A DNA stretch of 64,000 nt from Bacteroidetes bacterium MedPE-SWsnd-G2 (GTDB taxonomy: Bacteria > Bacteroidota > Bacteroidia > Flavobacteriales > Flavobacteriaceae): positions 62,001 through 126,000 of the forward strand of contig MPDE01000004.1 in NCBI GenBank assembly GCA_001874335.1, given 5' to 3'. Both the position numbers and the translations under genes were made by a program. Below the pieces are notes generated by a model. The model saw only the letters and a list, made by a program, of their open reading frames with translations, was not told the DNA's origin and did not search any database. Below are positions 26,427-35,656 of the stretch, one piece after another (position 1 is the stretch's first letter; the number at the start of each line of letters is the position of its first letter).

Positions 26427-29400
26427 TTAACGTCTAAGCGCAAAATGACCTCTTACCTGAAAGTCAATTCCGTCCTTTTTTACGTTTGCAACATACCAAT
26501 AATCTGTAGCTGGCATGTCTTTTCCGTTGTATTTACCATTCCATCCTTCAGATGTTGATGTTAAATAATGGATTTGTTTTCCAAAACGGTCAAATATAAA
26601 AATTTCGGTACCTGATAATTGCTCTACTCCGGTGATGTGCCATGTGTCAAAATAACTATCTCCATTTGGAGTCATAAATTTAGGTGCATCAATAATTACA
26701 ACTTCTTTGGTGATTTCAGAACAGCCGTTTAAATCAATTACGGTTATTATATGCGGGCCTAAGGCTACATTTTCAAATACGTTTGATTCTTGAGCTGGTT
26801 GATCATCTAATTGGTATAGATAATTTCCAATTCCGCTTATGGTAACTGTTATGTTATTAGGGTCTGAGAAATCTACAGTTTCTGTAATTTCAATACTTGC
26901 TTGTTCAGATTCACTAACATTAAATACCGATGTAGTTTCACAACCATTTGGTGTTGTAACAGTGACCCAGTAGGTGCCAATTTCTGTAACTTCAATTTCA
27001 GGAGTAGTCATACCATTTGACCACAGATAAGTATAACTAGGTGTATTGTTATTAGAGCTAACCAATAGCGGTAAGTCTTCTAAACAAATAACCTGATCTT
27101 CACTTATTGGTATTGGGAGTTGATATACCTCTAGATTAAAACTTGCCGTTATATAGCATCCCGAAGAATTATTTGTAATTCGAGCGTATAAGGTTTCTCC
27201 TGAAAATCCGACATAATCCAACGGTAATGCATTGTCAAATAAGTCGGCATCTGTAGAAGATGTGTGATAACTTACATTAAATATGTTTGGGTTTTGATTT
27301 CCTAATAATGTCGAATTGTGACTGCTTAAATCAAATTCTGCAATACCATCAAAGTTATCATCACAAATGGTCAAGTTCTCTGTTGAATTCACGAATGGAA
27401 GTGGATTTACTACCAGCTGAAATGGATAAATCGTATAACAATGCGTCGTGCTAAATTCTACTCGAACCACTAAAGGTGTTGCTGCCGAATTGTAATTAAA
27501 AAGAGTATTTATAGGATTGCTTTGCGCTTCTGCATCGGCAATACTGTTGTAATATGAAAATAACACGTTATATGAATTCTCTACTAAAGTTGAATTAATC
27601 GTGTTTAAATCGAACAGTTGATTTTCAGTTTCACAAATTTCAAAAGTTCCAAAATCATTTATTACTGGAGGTAAATTCACCTGAAGCGGGATAGGTTGAA
27701 TAACAGAACAATTTGAAATTGTATTCGTAACCTTTATAAAAACGGTTTCCTGTAATTCGGTGTTTTGATAGTTTGTAGGATTTGAAATCGGATTCAATTC
27801 TAATTCGGCTTCATTATAATTTTGAAAATAACTGATAACTAAATTATCATTTCTTACATCTAAAACATCTGATTCTGCTTGAGTAATATCAAAAATTACG
27901 ATGCCATCGGCATTATCATCACAGACTATCATTGGTTGAGGTTGATTTACCTCTGGAACCATAATTACGTTAAGTTCGAAACTCGTTACAGAAGCACAAA
28001 TAGTACCGTTATCAATACGTGCATAAATTTGTTGCGGATTAACTGTATTTTCAAAAGATTCAGAAATTGGATTTACTCCCAATTCTGCAGATGCTAATGT
28101 TGTATGAAATGTAATTGTTAGGTTGTCATTAATCCCTTGAGAAATCTCTGTTGATTTTATTGATAAATCAAAAACTTCACTTCCGTCATTTGAAATATCA
28201 TCACAAACAAACCAATCGGTAGCATGATTAAATAATGGGTTGGTCCCAACTTCTAAGGTAAAACTTGATGTTCCGAAACAATCTGCATCTGTAACATTTT
28301 CTACTCTAACATAAATGGTTTGAGGATTGCTTATGTTTTGATAGGCTTGCGTTTTATCAATAGCATTTGTTTTATTGTTGGCGTCGGTTAAACTGGTGTA
28401 ATAAGACGTTACCTTTCCTGTTTGACCATTTAAAATTTCGTTGTCTTTAGTATTAAAAAAGAAATCGGCAAAGTTATCACTACTGTCTTCACAAATTGTA
28501 TAATTACTGATATCCAAAAATACAGGTAAGGTGTTTACAATGACATCAAATGCTTCAATAGAGTGGCAGCCCGTTGCATTGTTTTCAATTCTTGCAAATA
28601 AACGTTCTGTGCCGGCGTCATAAGACTCCATATTAATAGGATTAGCCGCATTGTCTGCATTGGCATAACTGGTATGAAAGCTAAAGCTAAATCCGCTTGG
28701 ATTTACCATTAGTTCAGGAATTCGTGTTGTTAAATCAAGTGTAGATAGACCATCCTGATCATCATCACAAATAATTATATCTGAAAGCGGTAAGGTGTCT
28801 GGGGCTGGTAAAACATTAATTTCAAATTCACTTACATCGGCACAACCAGTTAGGTTATATCTGATTCTTGTGTATATGGTTTGTGGGTTAGAAATATTGG
28901 TATAAAAGTTAGGTAATGCATTTGAATTCGATTCGGCATCGGCCATTGAAGCAAAATAGGTCACACTAAAATCTGACTGACCAAAAGTCACTTGTTCATC
29001 AAAGAATGCTAGTTCGATACTCGTGAATCCATCTTGATCTGTATCACAATAATCTATGGTTCCAGCATCATCAAATAAAATTATAGGATTTATAGTTAAT
29101 ATAATTTCAGAATATTCTTCGCAAGTTGGACTTGTAATCGTAATATAAATGGTTTGTGGGTTACTCGTTGTTTCAAAAGGAGTGGCCTTATCTAATGCAT
29201 TTATGTTATTAGTTTGGTCGTCTTCAGTTTCAAAAAATGTAACTGTAACATCAGGTAAACCGTTAACGATAACCTGTTCCATATTTATTAAATCGAATGG
29301 CTCTACAAGATCATTATCTTCATCACAAATTGAGAAATCAATGATATTTGTGGCAGTTAGCAGCAGATTGGTATGAATCTCTATAGGCATTGTACTTGCG

Positions 29401-31250
29401 CAACCTGTGTTGTTATCCATTACTCTAATGAATACTATTTGTTGGTTGATTACAATATTATTGTAAACCGTTTCATCAAGAATTGGATTTGCGCCACTTA
29501 ATGCATCTTCGGGGGTTTCGTGAAAAGTAGCCGTAACATCTGTTAATGGGCCAATAACATCAGAAATAATTGAGGTAAGATCGAAATCTGCAAACCCATC
29601 ATGGTCAGCATCACAAGCGTCAATATAATGTGGCCCAGCAATAAGTTGGGGATTATCTAAAACTACCACTCCTAGTACTGTTGTACTTGCGCAGCCAGTT
29701 GAATTATTAACCACTCTAACAAAAAGTAATTCGTTTTGTAAGCTGTTGCTGTATGGTGATGCAATTGGGTTATTACCGGTATCAGCATCTAATTGATTGA
29801 GATGGTAACTTACTTGTAAATTGTTGTCACCACCAGTGATTTCATCATCTTTTTGGGTTAAATCTATTTCAGTCAATCCGTCTGCTATGCCATCATCACA
29901 AACTTCTAAAAGAGTAGGCGTAGTGATTAGAGGTAATTCATTTACAACTAAATTAAAGCTGTTATAGGCTAAACAACCAGAATCAATATCTTCAATTCTA
30001 ACAAAAATTAATTGAGGGTTAGAGGTGTTTTGAATTGGTGTTGTAATTGCGTTTACATTGTTTGATGCGTCAGTATTAGAATGATGATAGCTAACGATGT
30101 AATTTGCTGAAGGAACGGTGGTTTCTACTTCAGAGGTTTTTATACTTAGGTCGAACGTTTCAATTTCATCTCCAGAAAGATCATCACAAATTTCAAAATC
30201 TGAAATAGGCGTTGATGTCTGGGTAGAACTCAAAGTCACTTGAACACTGTCTTCGATACTACAAATATCTCCAGCTAAAGGAATTTCTGCTTGAAGCGTA
30301 TATAAACCTGTTGTTGTAACCGTTAATTGAGGGGTCACTTCTCCAGGAATAACATTGCCATCTAATAACCAAGTATAAGTAGCAAGCGGGTTTTGAATAT
30401 CTCCATTAAGACTATAAGATTCTGAACAGGTTGTAACATCATTGCCTAAATCTATTTCGGCAGTAAAACTATTCCCTTCAATAAATACAGCAGAATCATA
30501 ATTTTCATCAGTTTGATCTGCAATAATTAATTTTATGTGGTATTGAATATTAGGAATAATGATTGCAGAAGCGGTTAAAACAGCTGTTCGACCATTAAAA
30601 TTTGTGTCTCCAAGATTATAACCTTCAAAAAACTGTTCGTTTTCAGGAGGACAAAAACCTACTATTTCATCGTGAACAGTATTTGTGTTTACGGGTATAT
30701 TTGTACCTGGAACCACTGCTATATTTTGGTATGGATCATTGGTGCCAGCTTGTTTTATTAAAAAGGCAAATCCGTCTGAATAGTTACACGGAAAATCTCC
30801 AAAATATTCTTCTGAAGCTAAAATGTAATTAAATTGAATCTGATTTGTAATTGATGTAAAATCAAACTCAATTGATGTAGCGTTTAATGTTCCTGTGATA
30901 CCTAAAGCTGTTTCAAGATCACTATCTGTCCCCCAACTAGAAGTCCCCTCGTTTAAAATGGTGTTATTAACGCCATTAGCGCCAGAGTTTGCATTACCTG
31001 TTGAAAGCATGATACCATGTTCAAACGGAAAATCTGAACCAGCAGCCTCAAAATAACCATAACTGGAAAAACCATTTGTTTGGCCATTTACTAAAGACTG
31101 AATGTTTTCAGTTTCCACACAACCTTCAATAAAATTGTTTTCAATTAATTGCTGTATAGAAACGGTATTATCTATGGTGATTTGTTGCGCATAGCAACCT
31201 ATTGCTGTTAAACTAACAGATATAATAAAGGCAATAAATGTCTTATTCAT
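26427..31250 (-). CDS. Giant T9SS type B cargo, choice-of-anchor L head, 11 CDxDxDG modules (1607 aa)
   Basis: Layout as in the downstream paralogue: signal peptide (MNKTFIAFIISVSLTAIGCYAQ), choice-of-anchor L domain (about 30-270; GIMLSTGNANSGANGVNNT, FNYILASEEYFGDFPC, YHIKLIIADQTDENYDSAV), Ig-like domain, eleven modules (about 337-1385), Ig-like domain ending GTYWVTVTTPNGC, pre-CTD domain and T9SS type B sorting domain (KFMTPNGDSYFDTWHITGV to VRGHFALRR). Module n of this protein resembles module n of the neighbour more than its own flanking modules, so the genes arose by whole-gene duplication. It has its own promoter (31318-31348). Surface display by T9SS is well supported; the binding partner is unknown. 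Confidence 0.93.
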   Translation of the reverse strand: MNKTFIAFIISVSLTAIGCYAQQITIDNTVSIQQLIENNFIEGCVETENIQSLVNGQTNGFSSYGYFEAAGSDFPFEHGIMLSTGNANSGANGVNNTILNEGTSSWGTDSDLETALGITGTLNATSIEFDFTSITNQIQFNYILASEEYFGDFPCNYSDGFAFLIKQAGTNDPYQNIAVVPGTNIPVNTNTVHDEIVGFCPPENEQFFEGYNLGDTNFNGRTAVLTASAIIIPNIQYHIKLIIADQTDENYDSAVFIEGNSFTAEIDLGNDVTTCSESYSLNGDIQNPLATYTWLLDGNVIPGEVTPQLTVTTTGLYTLQAEIPLAGDICSIEDSVQVTLSSTQTSTPISDFEICDDLSGDEIETFDLSIKTSEVETTVPSANYIVSYHHSNTDASNNVNAITTPIQNTSNPQLIFVRIEDIDSGCLAYNSFNLVVNELPLITTPTLLEVCDDGIADGLTEIDLTQKDDEITGGDNNLQVSYHLNQLDADTGNNPIASPYSNSLQNELLFVRVVNNSTGCASTTVLGVVVLDNPQLIAGPHYIDACDADHDGFADFDLTSIISDVIGPLTDVTATFHETPEDALSGANPILDETVYNNIVINQQIVFIRVMDNNTGCASTMPIEIHTNLLLTATNIIDFSICDEDNDLVEPFDLINMEQVIVNGLPDVTVTFFETEDDQTNNINALDKATPFETTSNPQTIYITITSPTCEEYSEIILTINPIILFDDAGTIDYCDTDQDGFTSIELAFFDEQVTFGQSDFSVTYFASMADAESNSNALPNFYTNISNPQTIYTRIRYNLTGCADVSEFEINVLPAPDTLPLSDIIICDDDQDGLSTLDLTTRIPELMVNPSGFSFSFHTSYANADNAANPINMESYDAGTERLFARIENNATGCHSIEAFDVIVNTLPVFLDISNYTICEDSSDNFADFFFNTKDNEILNGQTGKVTSYYTSLTDANNKTNAIDKTQAYQNISNPQTIYVRVENVTDADCFGTSSFTLEVGTNPLFNHATDWFVCDDISNDGSEVFDLSIKSTEISQGINDNLTITFHTTLASAELGVNPISESFENTVNPQQIYARIDNGTICASVTSFELNVIMVPEVNQPQPMIVCDDNADGIVIFDITQAESDVLDVRNDNLVISYFQNYNEAELELNPISNPTNYQNTELQETVFIKVTNTISNCSVIQPIPLQVNLPPVINDFGTFEICETENQLFDLNTINSTLVENSYNVLFSYYNSIADAEAQSNPINTLFNYNSAATPLVVRVEFSTTHCYTIYPFQLVVNPLPFVNSTENLTICDDNFDGIAEFDLSSHNSTLLGNQNPNIFNVSYHTSSTDADLFDNALPLDYVGFSGETLYARITNNSSGCYITASFNLEVYQLPIPISEDQVICLEDLPLLVSSNNNTPSYTYLWSNGMTTPEIEVTEIGTYWVTVTTPNGCETTSVFNVSESEQASIEITETVDFSDPNNITVTISGIGNYLYQLDDQPAQESNVFENVALGPHIITVIDLNGCSEITKEVVIIDAPKFMTPNGDSYFDTWHITGVEQLSGTEIFIFDRFGKQIHYLTSTSEGWNGKYNGKDMPATDYWYVANVKKDGIDFQVRGHFALRR
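27088..30188 (-). repeat. Array of 11 CDxDxDG modules in the 1607-aa cargo
   Basis: Heads in order: CDDLSGDE, CDDGIADG, CDADHDG, CDEDND, CDTDQDG, CDDDQDG, CEDSSDN, CDDISNDG, CDDNADG, CETENQ, CDDNFDG. The shared core is FDLT, V(S/T)(Y/F)(H/Y), DAxxxxNPI, NPQTIYxR(I/V) and TGC. Module 10 lacks the acidic loop in both paralogues. Confidence 0.88.
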
Positions 31251-31317
31251 GTTCAGTAGGTTAAGTTCTTTGCTAAGAAGTTTGATTTGGGGAATCCTAG
31301 CAGTTCTTAATAGTGAA

Positions 31318-31348
31318 CAAAAGTAACGTTAAACTGGATGAAATGCAA
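31318..31348 (-). promoter_or_regulatory. Promoter of the 1607-aa T9SS cargo gene (TTG-N20-TACTTTTG)
   Basis: On the minus strand TTG (31346-31348), 20 bases, TACTTTTG (31318-31325). This is the same box and spacing as at sucC. The leader would be about 60 bases. It lies in the 130-base gap after the 605-aa cargo gene, so the anchor-L genes can be expressed apart from the upstream part of the cluster. Confidence 0.75.
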
Positions 31349-31380
31349 AAAATCACGATGAAATGCAATTTATTTAACAG

Positions 31381-33198
31381 CTACCTATTTAAATAGACCC
31401 AACCTGTAAGAGAATTGAAATTGGGATCGTTGAGGTGAAGGACATAAAAATAGGTGCCAACAGGTACTAATTTTCCGTTTCTATTCATACCTCTATTTAC
31501 CAATCCGTCCCATTTTAGATTGTTGTTGCCTTTGAAAATTAGATCACCATAGCGGTTGTAAATAAGTAATTCATGATGTTCGAAAATATCATAAAGACCT
31601 TGAATGTTGAACCAATCGTTTTTACCATCACCATTAGGAGAAAACCCTTGTGGGATATAAGGCGGGCAATTTTCAACTTGAACAGTAAGACTGTAAGGTT
31701 GGTAACAAGTATCTAAAGGAAATTTAATATATATGGTTTGCGGGTTTTGGTCATTTGTAAATTGCTCAGGAATGGATATAGGATTTATACCTTGTTCTAA
31801 GTCTGTAATAGAAGCGTAAAAAGACAGGTTTGATATATCAAGGTTGGTTTCTTCTTCAAATAAAAGTGGAAGATTGAAAACAGCTGAGTTAAACCCTTCA
31901 TCACATGCAGTTGAAATTCCTAATGCAATTATTTCAGGAATCTCGAGTAAAACAAGTTGGGCATTATCCCAGTTATTCGTTTCATTAATTTCTGTTACCA
32001 TTCCAATGCCAGATCCGTTATCATCTACAACTATTGAAAGTTGAAAATTTTCAGGAATACCTATTGGTATTTCTAAAGTAGTAACATAAGAGTCTTGTTC
32101 ATTAATATCTAGTGCAGAAGCAGTTTGGCTTGTACCAATTAATGTACCATCGGCATAAAAGGCAATAGGAACATTGCTCGGCAATATTTCTGTACTGTTG
32201 GTATTATAAATGGTGTATTCTACATCAATTGAACGGTCGCCACAATTTATTATATCGCTATCTATAGTTACTGTTGCATCCGGCAATTGACTGTTTAAAA
32301 CAGTAATTATATTGTTTATCATTACAAAATCCTGACCGGAAGTAAGTTGAATTATAGCCGAAGTATCTCCAATGTCAATGTTGTTTTGGATATCATAGAC
32401 GTCAATATCCATATTATAAAGATTGGTTTCACCTGTAAAACTGTTTGTGCCGTTAAAGGCATTGTTAACAGGGTTTAGCGGAGGGTTTCCGATTGCGTTT
32501 CCGTTGATGGTTAGTTGTTCGTTCACTGCTAGTGCAGAGTCACCTTCCCAGGCTACAAACCCAATTTTTGCGCCTTCGTTGTCTAAAACATTCAAATTGT
32601 CTAAAGTAACTTCCAGTTGTTCAGGAACACTTTGAAGTCCGTCGTAAACATTTAATTGATTCAGTGGTAAATTTAAATCCTCATAAATGATAGTAATCGC
32701 CCAACCTCCAAAATTGGTACCGGAAGGACAATAAGGGGGAATAACACTTGTTAAGTCTAATTCACTTAATGTGTAATTTCCAACGCCTTCATTAATAACT
32801 AATTCAGTGACATCTGCAAAGGCTGCAAAAAACTGTCTACTCGCATCCAAATTAATATTGAATGTGCGTTCAGCCATTATTTCAATGCCGTTTAAATTGA
32901 CATTAAAATCTCCTGCTCCAGATCCTGCCCAATATAAATAGGCTGCCGTAATAGTTTGGCTTGAATTTAAATTTAAAAGTGCACTTGAGCTGGTATATAT
33001 ATCACAAGTACCGTTAAGTCCGTTTTCGGTTAAATTTAAAGTATTTCCAATAGCAGTATAATCAAACCTACCATTAAATTGCTGATAAAGAGATATATCC
33101 TGAGCATTAAGATTTGAACTCAAGAGCATTATAAAAAAACAGATAAGAAATTTAAAATTTCTATACACTACTAAGGTGATTTTGGGTGCTGTCTTCAA
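31381..33198 (-). CDS. T9SS type B cargo with DUF3344/CARDB-like regions and 1 module (605 aa)
   Basis: An exported protein with a different head. The N-terminal part (about 35-290) has ITAAYLYWAGSGAGDFNV and WAITIIYEDLNLPLNQLNVYD, resembling DUF3344-type beta domains. A CARDB-like domain follows (about 310-420, ending VTEINETNNWDNAQ), then one copy of the cluster module (CDEGFNSAVFNL to PLDTC), and a classical type B sorting domain (GFSPNGDGKNDWFNIQGL to GWVYLNR). No ATG precedes the signal peptide: the start is TTG at 33198 or GTG at 33168. The GTG gives MYRNFKFLICFFIMLLSSN, which is a cleaner signal peptide. It follows the 813-aa cargo gene by 9 bases and is probably cotranscribed with it. 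Confidence 0.88.
   Translation of the reverse strand: MKTAPKITLVVYRNFKFLICFFIMLLSSNLNAQDISLYQQFNGRFDYTAIGNTLNLTENGLNGTCDIYTSSSALLNLNSSQTITAAYLYWAGSGAGDFNVNLNGIEIMAERTFNINLDASRQFFAAFADVTELVINEGVGNYTLSELDLTSVIPPYCPSGTNFGGWAITIIYEDLNLPLNQLNVYDGLQSVPEQLEVTLDNLNVLDNEGAKIGFVAWEGDSALAVNEQLTINGNAIGNPPLNPVNNAFNGTNSFTGETNLYNMDIDVYDIQNNIDIGDTSAIIQLTSGQDFVMINNIITVLNSQLPDATVTIDSDIINCGDRSIDVEYTIYNTNSTEILPSNVPIAFYADGTLIGTSQTASALDINEQDSYVTTLEIPIGIPENFQLSIVVDDNGSGIGMVTEINETNNWDNAQLVLLEIPEIIALGISTACDEGFNSAVFNLPLLFEEETNLDISNLSFYASITDLEQGINPISIPEQFTNDQNPQTIYIKFPLDTCYQPYSLTVQVENCPPYIPQGFSPNGDGKNDWFNIQGLYDIFEHHELLIYNRYGDLIFKGNNNLKWDGLVNRGMNRNGKLVPVGTYFYVLHLNDPNFNSLTGWVYLNR
31670..31908 (-). repeat. Single CDxDxDG-type module in the 605-aa cargo
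   Basis: Head CDEGFN, then AVFNLP, LSFYASITDLEQGINPIS, NPQTIYIKF and DTC. The acidic loop is degenerate. This links the fourth protein to the family even though its head and sorting tail differ. Confidence 0.75.
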
Positions 33199-33207
33199 AG
33201 TTAGTAA

Positions 33208-35649
33208 TTATCTTTTTAATGTAAAATGACTATTAAAAACCCGACCATCTTGCAAAATCACTTGAAACCAATAGTCATCTCCAGGTAATGGATTTCCGTT
33301 GTAATTGCCGTCCCAACTTCTGTTGTTTCCGCTTAAAGTGGTAATTAATTTACCATACCTATTAAAAATGAGAACCTTAGTTTGTGGTTGAAAATCATCT
33401 GAAACACCATTTATACTCCAAGTGTCATTGTGACTATCGTTATTGGGTGTAAAGTACTTAGGGAAACCAATTACCGAAACTTGTTTTTCAAATAGACCGC
33501 AATTGTTTTTGTCTCTTACAAAAACCGTATAGAAGCCCGAAATGAGGTTGGTAAATTCATTACTGTCTTGATACGGACCGTTACTGTTGTTTAAAGAAAA
33601 TTCATAATCACCTTCACCTGAAACCAATATAGTTATAGAGTTGTTTGCAGAAGCATCTGAAATTTCAATGGCGTCAAAAGTTGCAATATTTGAAGGAAGT
33701 ACTTGAATGGTTCTCGATTTAAAACAGCCGTTTGTGTTTATAACGTTTACCGTATATGTCCCTGGTTCATTAACCATTATTTCAGATGAATCTTCACCAG
33801 TAGACCATTCAAAATAGTAATTGTTAGGGATGTCATTTAAAACACCTGCATCAAGGGTAATTGGAGTAGGGTATTCATTTAAGCAATACAAAAATTCATC
33901 TTCAATGTCCAGCTGTGGTAAGGCAAAAACCTCCAATGAGATTTCACTGATACCATAACACGCATTTTCATTTTCAATCCGTGCATAAACAACTTGATTG
34001 TAGGGAATGGTGTTTGAAAATTGAGATGTAATTGGAGAGGCTTCAATAAGCGCATCATTATAAAACTGGTAGTAAGTAACTGTTGAAGTTGCTGGAATGT
34101 CATCAGAAATTAAACTTTCTAATTCGCCTAAGTTAAAGGTCTGAATTCCATCTTCAATGCCGTCATCATCACATTTAGTAAGTGATAAATCCTGAACTTG
34201 GGTCGCACTGATGTTTAAATTTAACAGACCTAAATTGAAGCAACTCGTGACTGAATTAGTTAGCCTAACGTAAAGCGTTTGCGGATTAAAAAAGTTGTCA
34301 AAAATAGTGCTTTCAAGTGCATTGCTATTTTGAAGTGCTTGTTCTGCGGAAAAGAAATATGTGATTTCTATATCTGAATTGTCATTAGAAAATTCGGATT
34401 CTATTTCTGAGAGATTGAAAGTTGTAAATCCTTCAGGTATTCCATCTTCGTCACATTGAGTCAGCGTTAACACTTGTGATTCTGGAGCTACCAATACTTC
34501 TAAGGTTAATGGTAATATTACTTTACAGTCTAAATTTCCAACCTCGGCAATCCTAACAAAAACAACCTGATTAAATGCCGTGGTGTTGGTGTATACATCT
34601 GGAAGTGGTGAAGTACTATTCTCAGCGCTTTCTTCGGTTAAATGATAACTAATATTGTAAAGTGTTGCATCTTGGTTTTGAAGAATTTCATTTTGATATT
34701 CTAATAGATTAAATGATGTAATTCCATTTGGCACAGAATCACCTTCATAATCATCGCATTCTTGAAACGGTTCATCAATGGAAATGTCAGGCCCAAAATT
34801 TGCAGTAAGTTGGAATTCTGAAATTTCAAAACATTCGGTATTCTCGTTAGTGACTCTCACAAAAATGATTTGAGGATTTGCAATGTTAGTATATGGGGTG
34901 CTCCAATCAATTGGATTAGTATTAAGGTTTGCATCGCTTTCGGTTTCGTGATAACTAAATGTAACATTTACTTGATCTCCCAAAACAATTGAATTGTTAA
35001 CCGATAAATCGAAAGTGGTAAGTCCGTCATTGTAGGGCGCAACACTATCACAATTTTCAATGTTAGTCGCGTTTGAAACATCTTGGTTGGCTGGAGGCTC
35101 CGCAAATTGCGCTGAACCGGTCCATTCCATGCTAAAAGGGCTGTTGCCAATGGGTCTGTCAATGACTAAAAAGTAGCGTTCTCCAGCGAGGACATCTAGG
35201 GATTCCACAAAACTATTTCCGTTGGCTCCAGGTCCTTCAGAAGCATCAGTTTCTGTTGATGACATTCCGGTTAAATTATTTGCTTGATTTATACTTGCCG
35301 GATTTGTGGTAGAGCACCTTACAGCTTGTCCTAAATTATTGCAGTCTATTACAGGTCCAAATAAGAAAAAATCATAATCTTCGGTTATTGCAGCACTATT
35401 TGGAGTTAAGGTAAATGCCAAAGTACCATCGGTAATGGGATCTAATCTAAGCCAAATAGAGTTGTTTTCTTGACTACCACAGTCATTACTACCAGTAAGT
35501 TCTTGTACACCCACACCTTCAACATCTAGGCTGAGGTTGGAGTTGCCACAAATAACAATAGCATTAATACAATCGGATGGTTGTTGTGCTTGTGCAAGGC
35601 ATGTTATATTTAGAAATGCTACAAGTAGAATTATAATTTTATAGTTCAA
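33208..35649 (-). CDS. T9SS type B cargo with PPC-like head and 4 modules (813 aa)
   Basis: The signal peptide MNYKIIILLVAFLNITCLAQ starts at TTG 35649; there is no in-frame ATG before it. The head (about 22-190) is a PPC/jelly-roll-like beta domain seen in many T9SS proteins (SDCINAIVICGNSNLSLDVE, SIWLRLDPITDGTLAFTL, GERYFLVIDRPIGNSPFSM). Four modules follow (about 200-585; heads CDSVAPYNDG, CDDYEGDSVPNG, CDEDGIPEG, CDDDGIEDG), then an Ig-like domain ending GTYTVNVINTNGC, a pre-CTD domain and the type B sorting domain (KYFTPNNDSHNDTWSINGV to FNSHFTLKR). The C-terminal half is very similar to that of the upstream 1134-aa protein. It starts 7 bases after that gene's stop. Confidence 0.9.
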   Translation of the reverse strand: MNYKIIILLVAFLNITCLAQAQQPSDCINAIVICGNSNLSLDVEGVGVQELTGSNDCGSQENNSIWLRLDPITDGTLAFTLTPNSAAITEDYDFFLFGPVIDCNNLGQAVRCSTTNPASINQANNLTGMSSTETDASEGPGANGNSFVESLDVLAGERYFLVIDRPIGNSPFSMEWTGSAQFAEPPANQDVSNATNIENCDSVAPYNDGLTTFDLSVNNSIVLGDQVNVTFSYHETESDANLNTNPIDWSTPYTNIANPQIIFVRVTNENTECFEISEFQLTANFGPDISIDEPFQECDDYEGDSVPNGITSFNLLEYQNEILQNQDATLYNISYHLTEESAENSTSPLPDVYTNTTAFNQVVFVRIAEVGNLDCKVILPLTLEVLVAPESQVLTLTQCDEDGIPEGFTTFNLSEIESEFSNDNSDIEITYFFSAEQALQNSNALESTIFDNFFNPQTLYVRLTNSVTSCFNLGLLNLNISATQVQDLSLTKCDDDGIEDGIQTFNLGELESLISDDIPATSTVTYYQFYNDALIEASPITSQFSNTIPYNQVVYARIENENACYGISEISLEVFALPQLDIEDEFLYCLNEYPTPITLDAGVLNDIPNNYYFEWSTGEDSSEIMVNEPGTYTVNVINTNGCFKSRTIQVLPSNIATFDAIEISDASANNSITILVSGEGDYEFSLNNSNGPYQDSNEFTNLISGFYTVFVRDKNNCGLFEKQVSVIGFPKYFTPNNDSHNDTWSINGVSDDFQPQTKVLIFNRYGKLITTLSGNNRSWDGNYNGNPLPGDDYWFQVILQDGRVFNSHFTLKR
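33888..35052 (-). repeat. Four CDxDxDG modules in the 813-aa cargo
   Basis: Modules 1 and 2 have longer acidic loops (CDSVAPYNDG, CDDYEGDSVPNG). Modules 3 and 4 (CDEDGIPEG, CDDDGIEDG) correspond to modules 3 and 4 of the next protein upstream. Confidence 0.85.
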
Positions 35650-35656
35650 AATAATG

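Noticed and set aside
22105-30188. Possible CRISPR or simple DNA repeat array
   Set aside because: The regularity is at the protein level only (modules of about 95 codons); the DNA copies are strongly diverged and have no direct-repeat/spacer structure.
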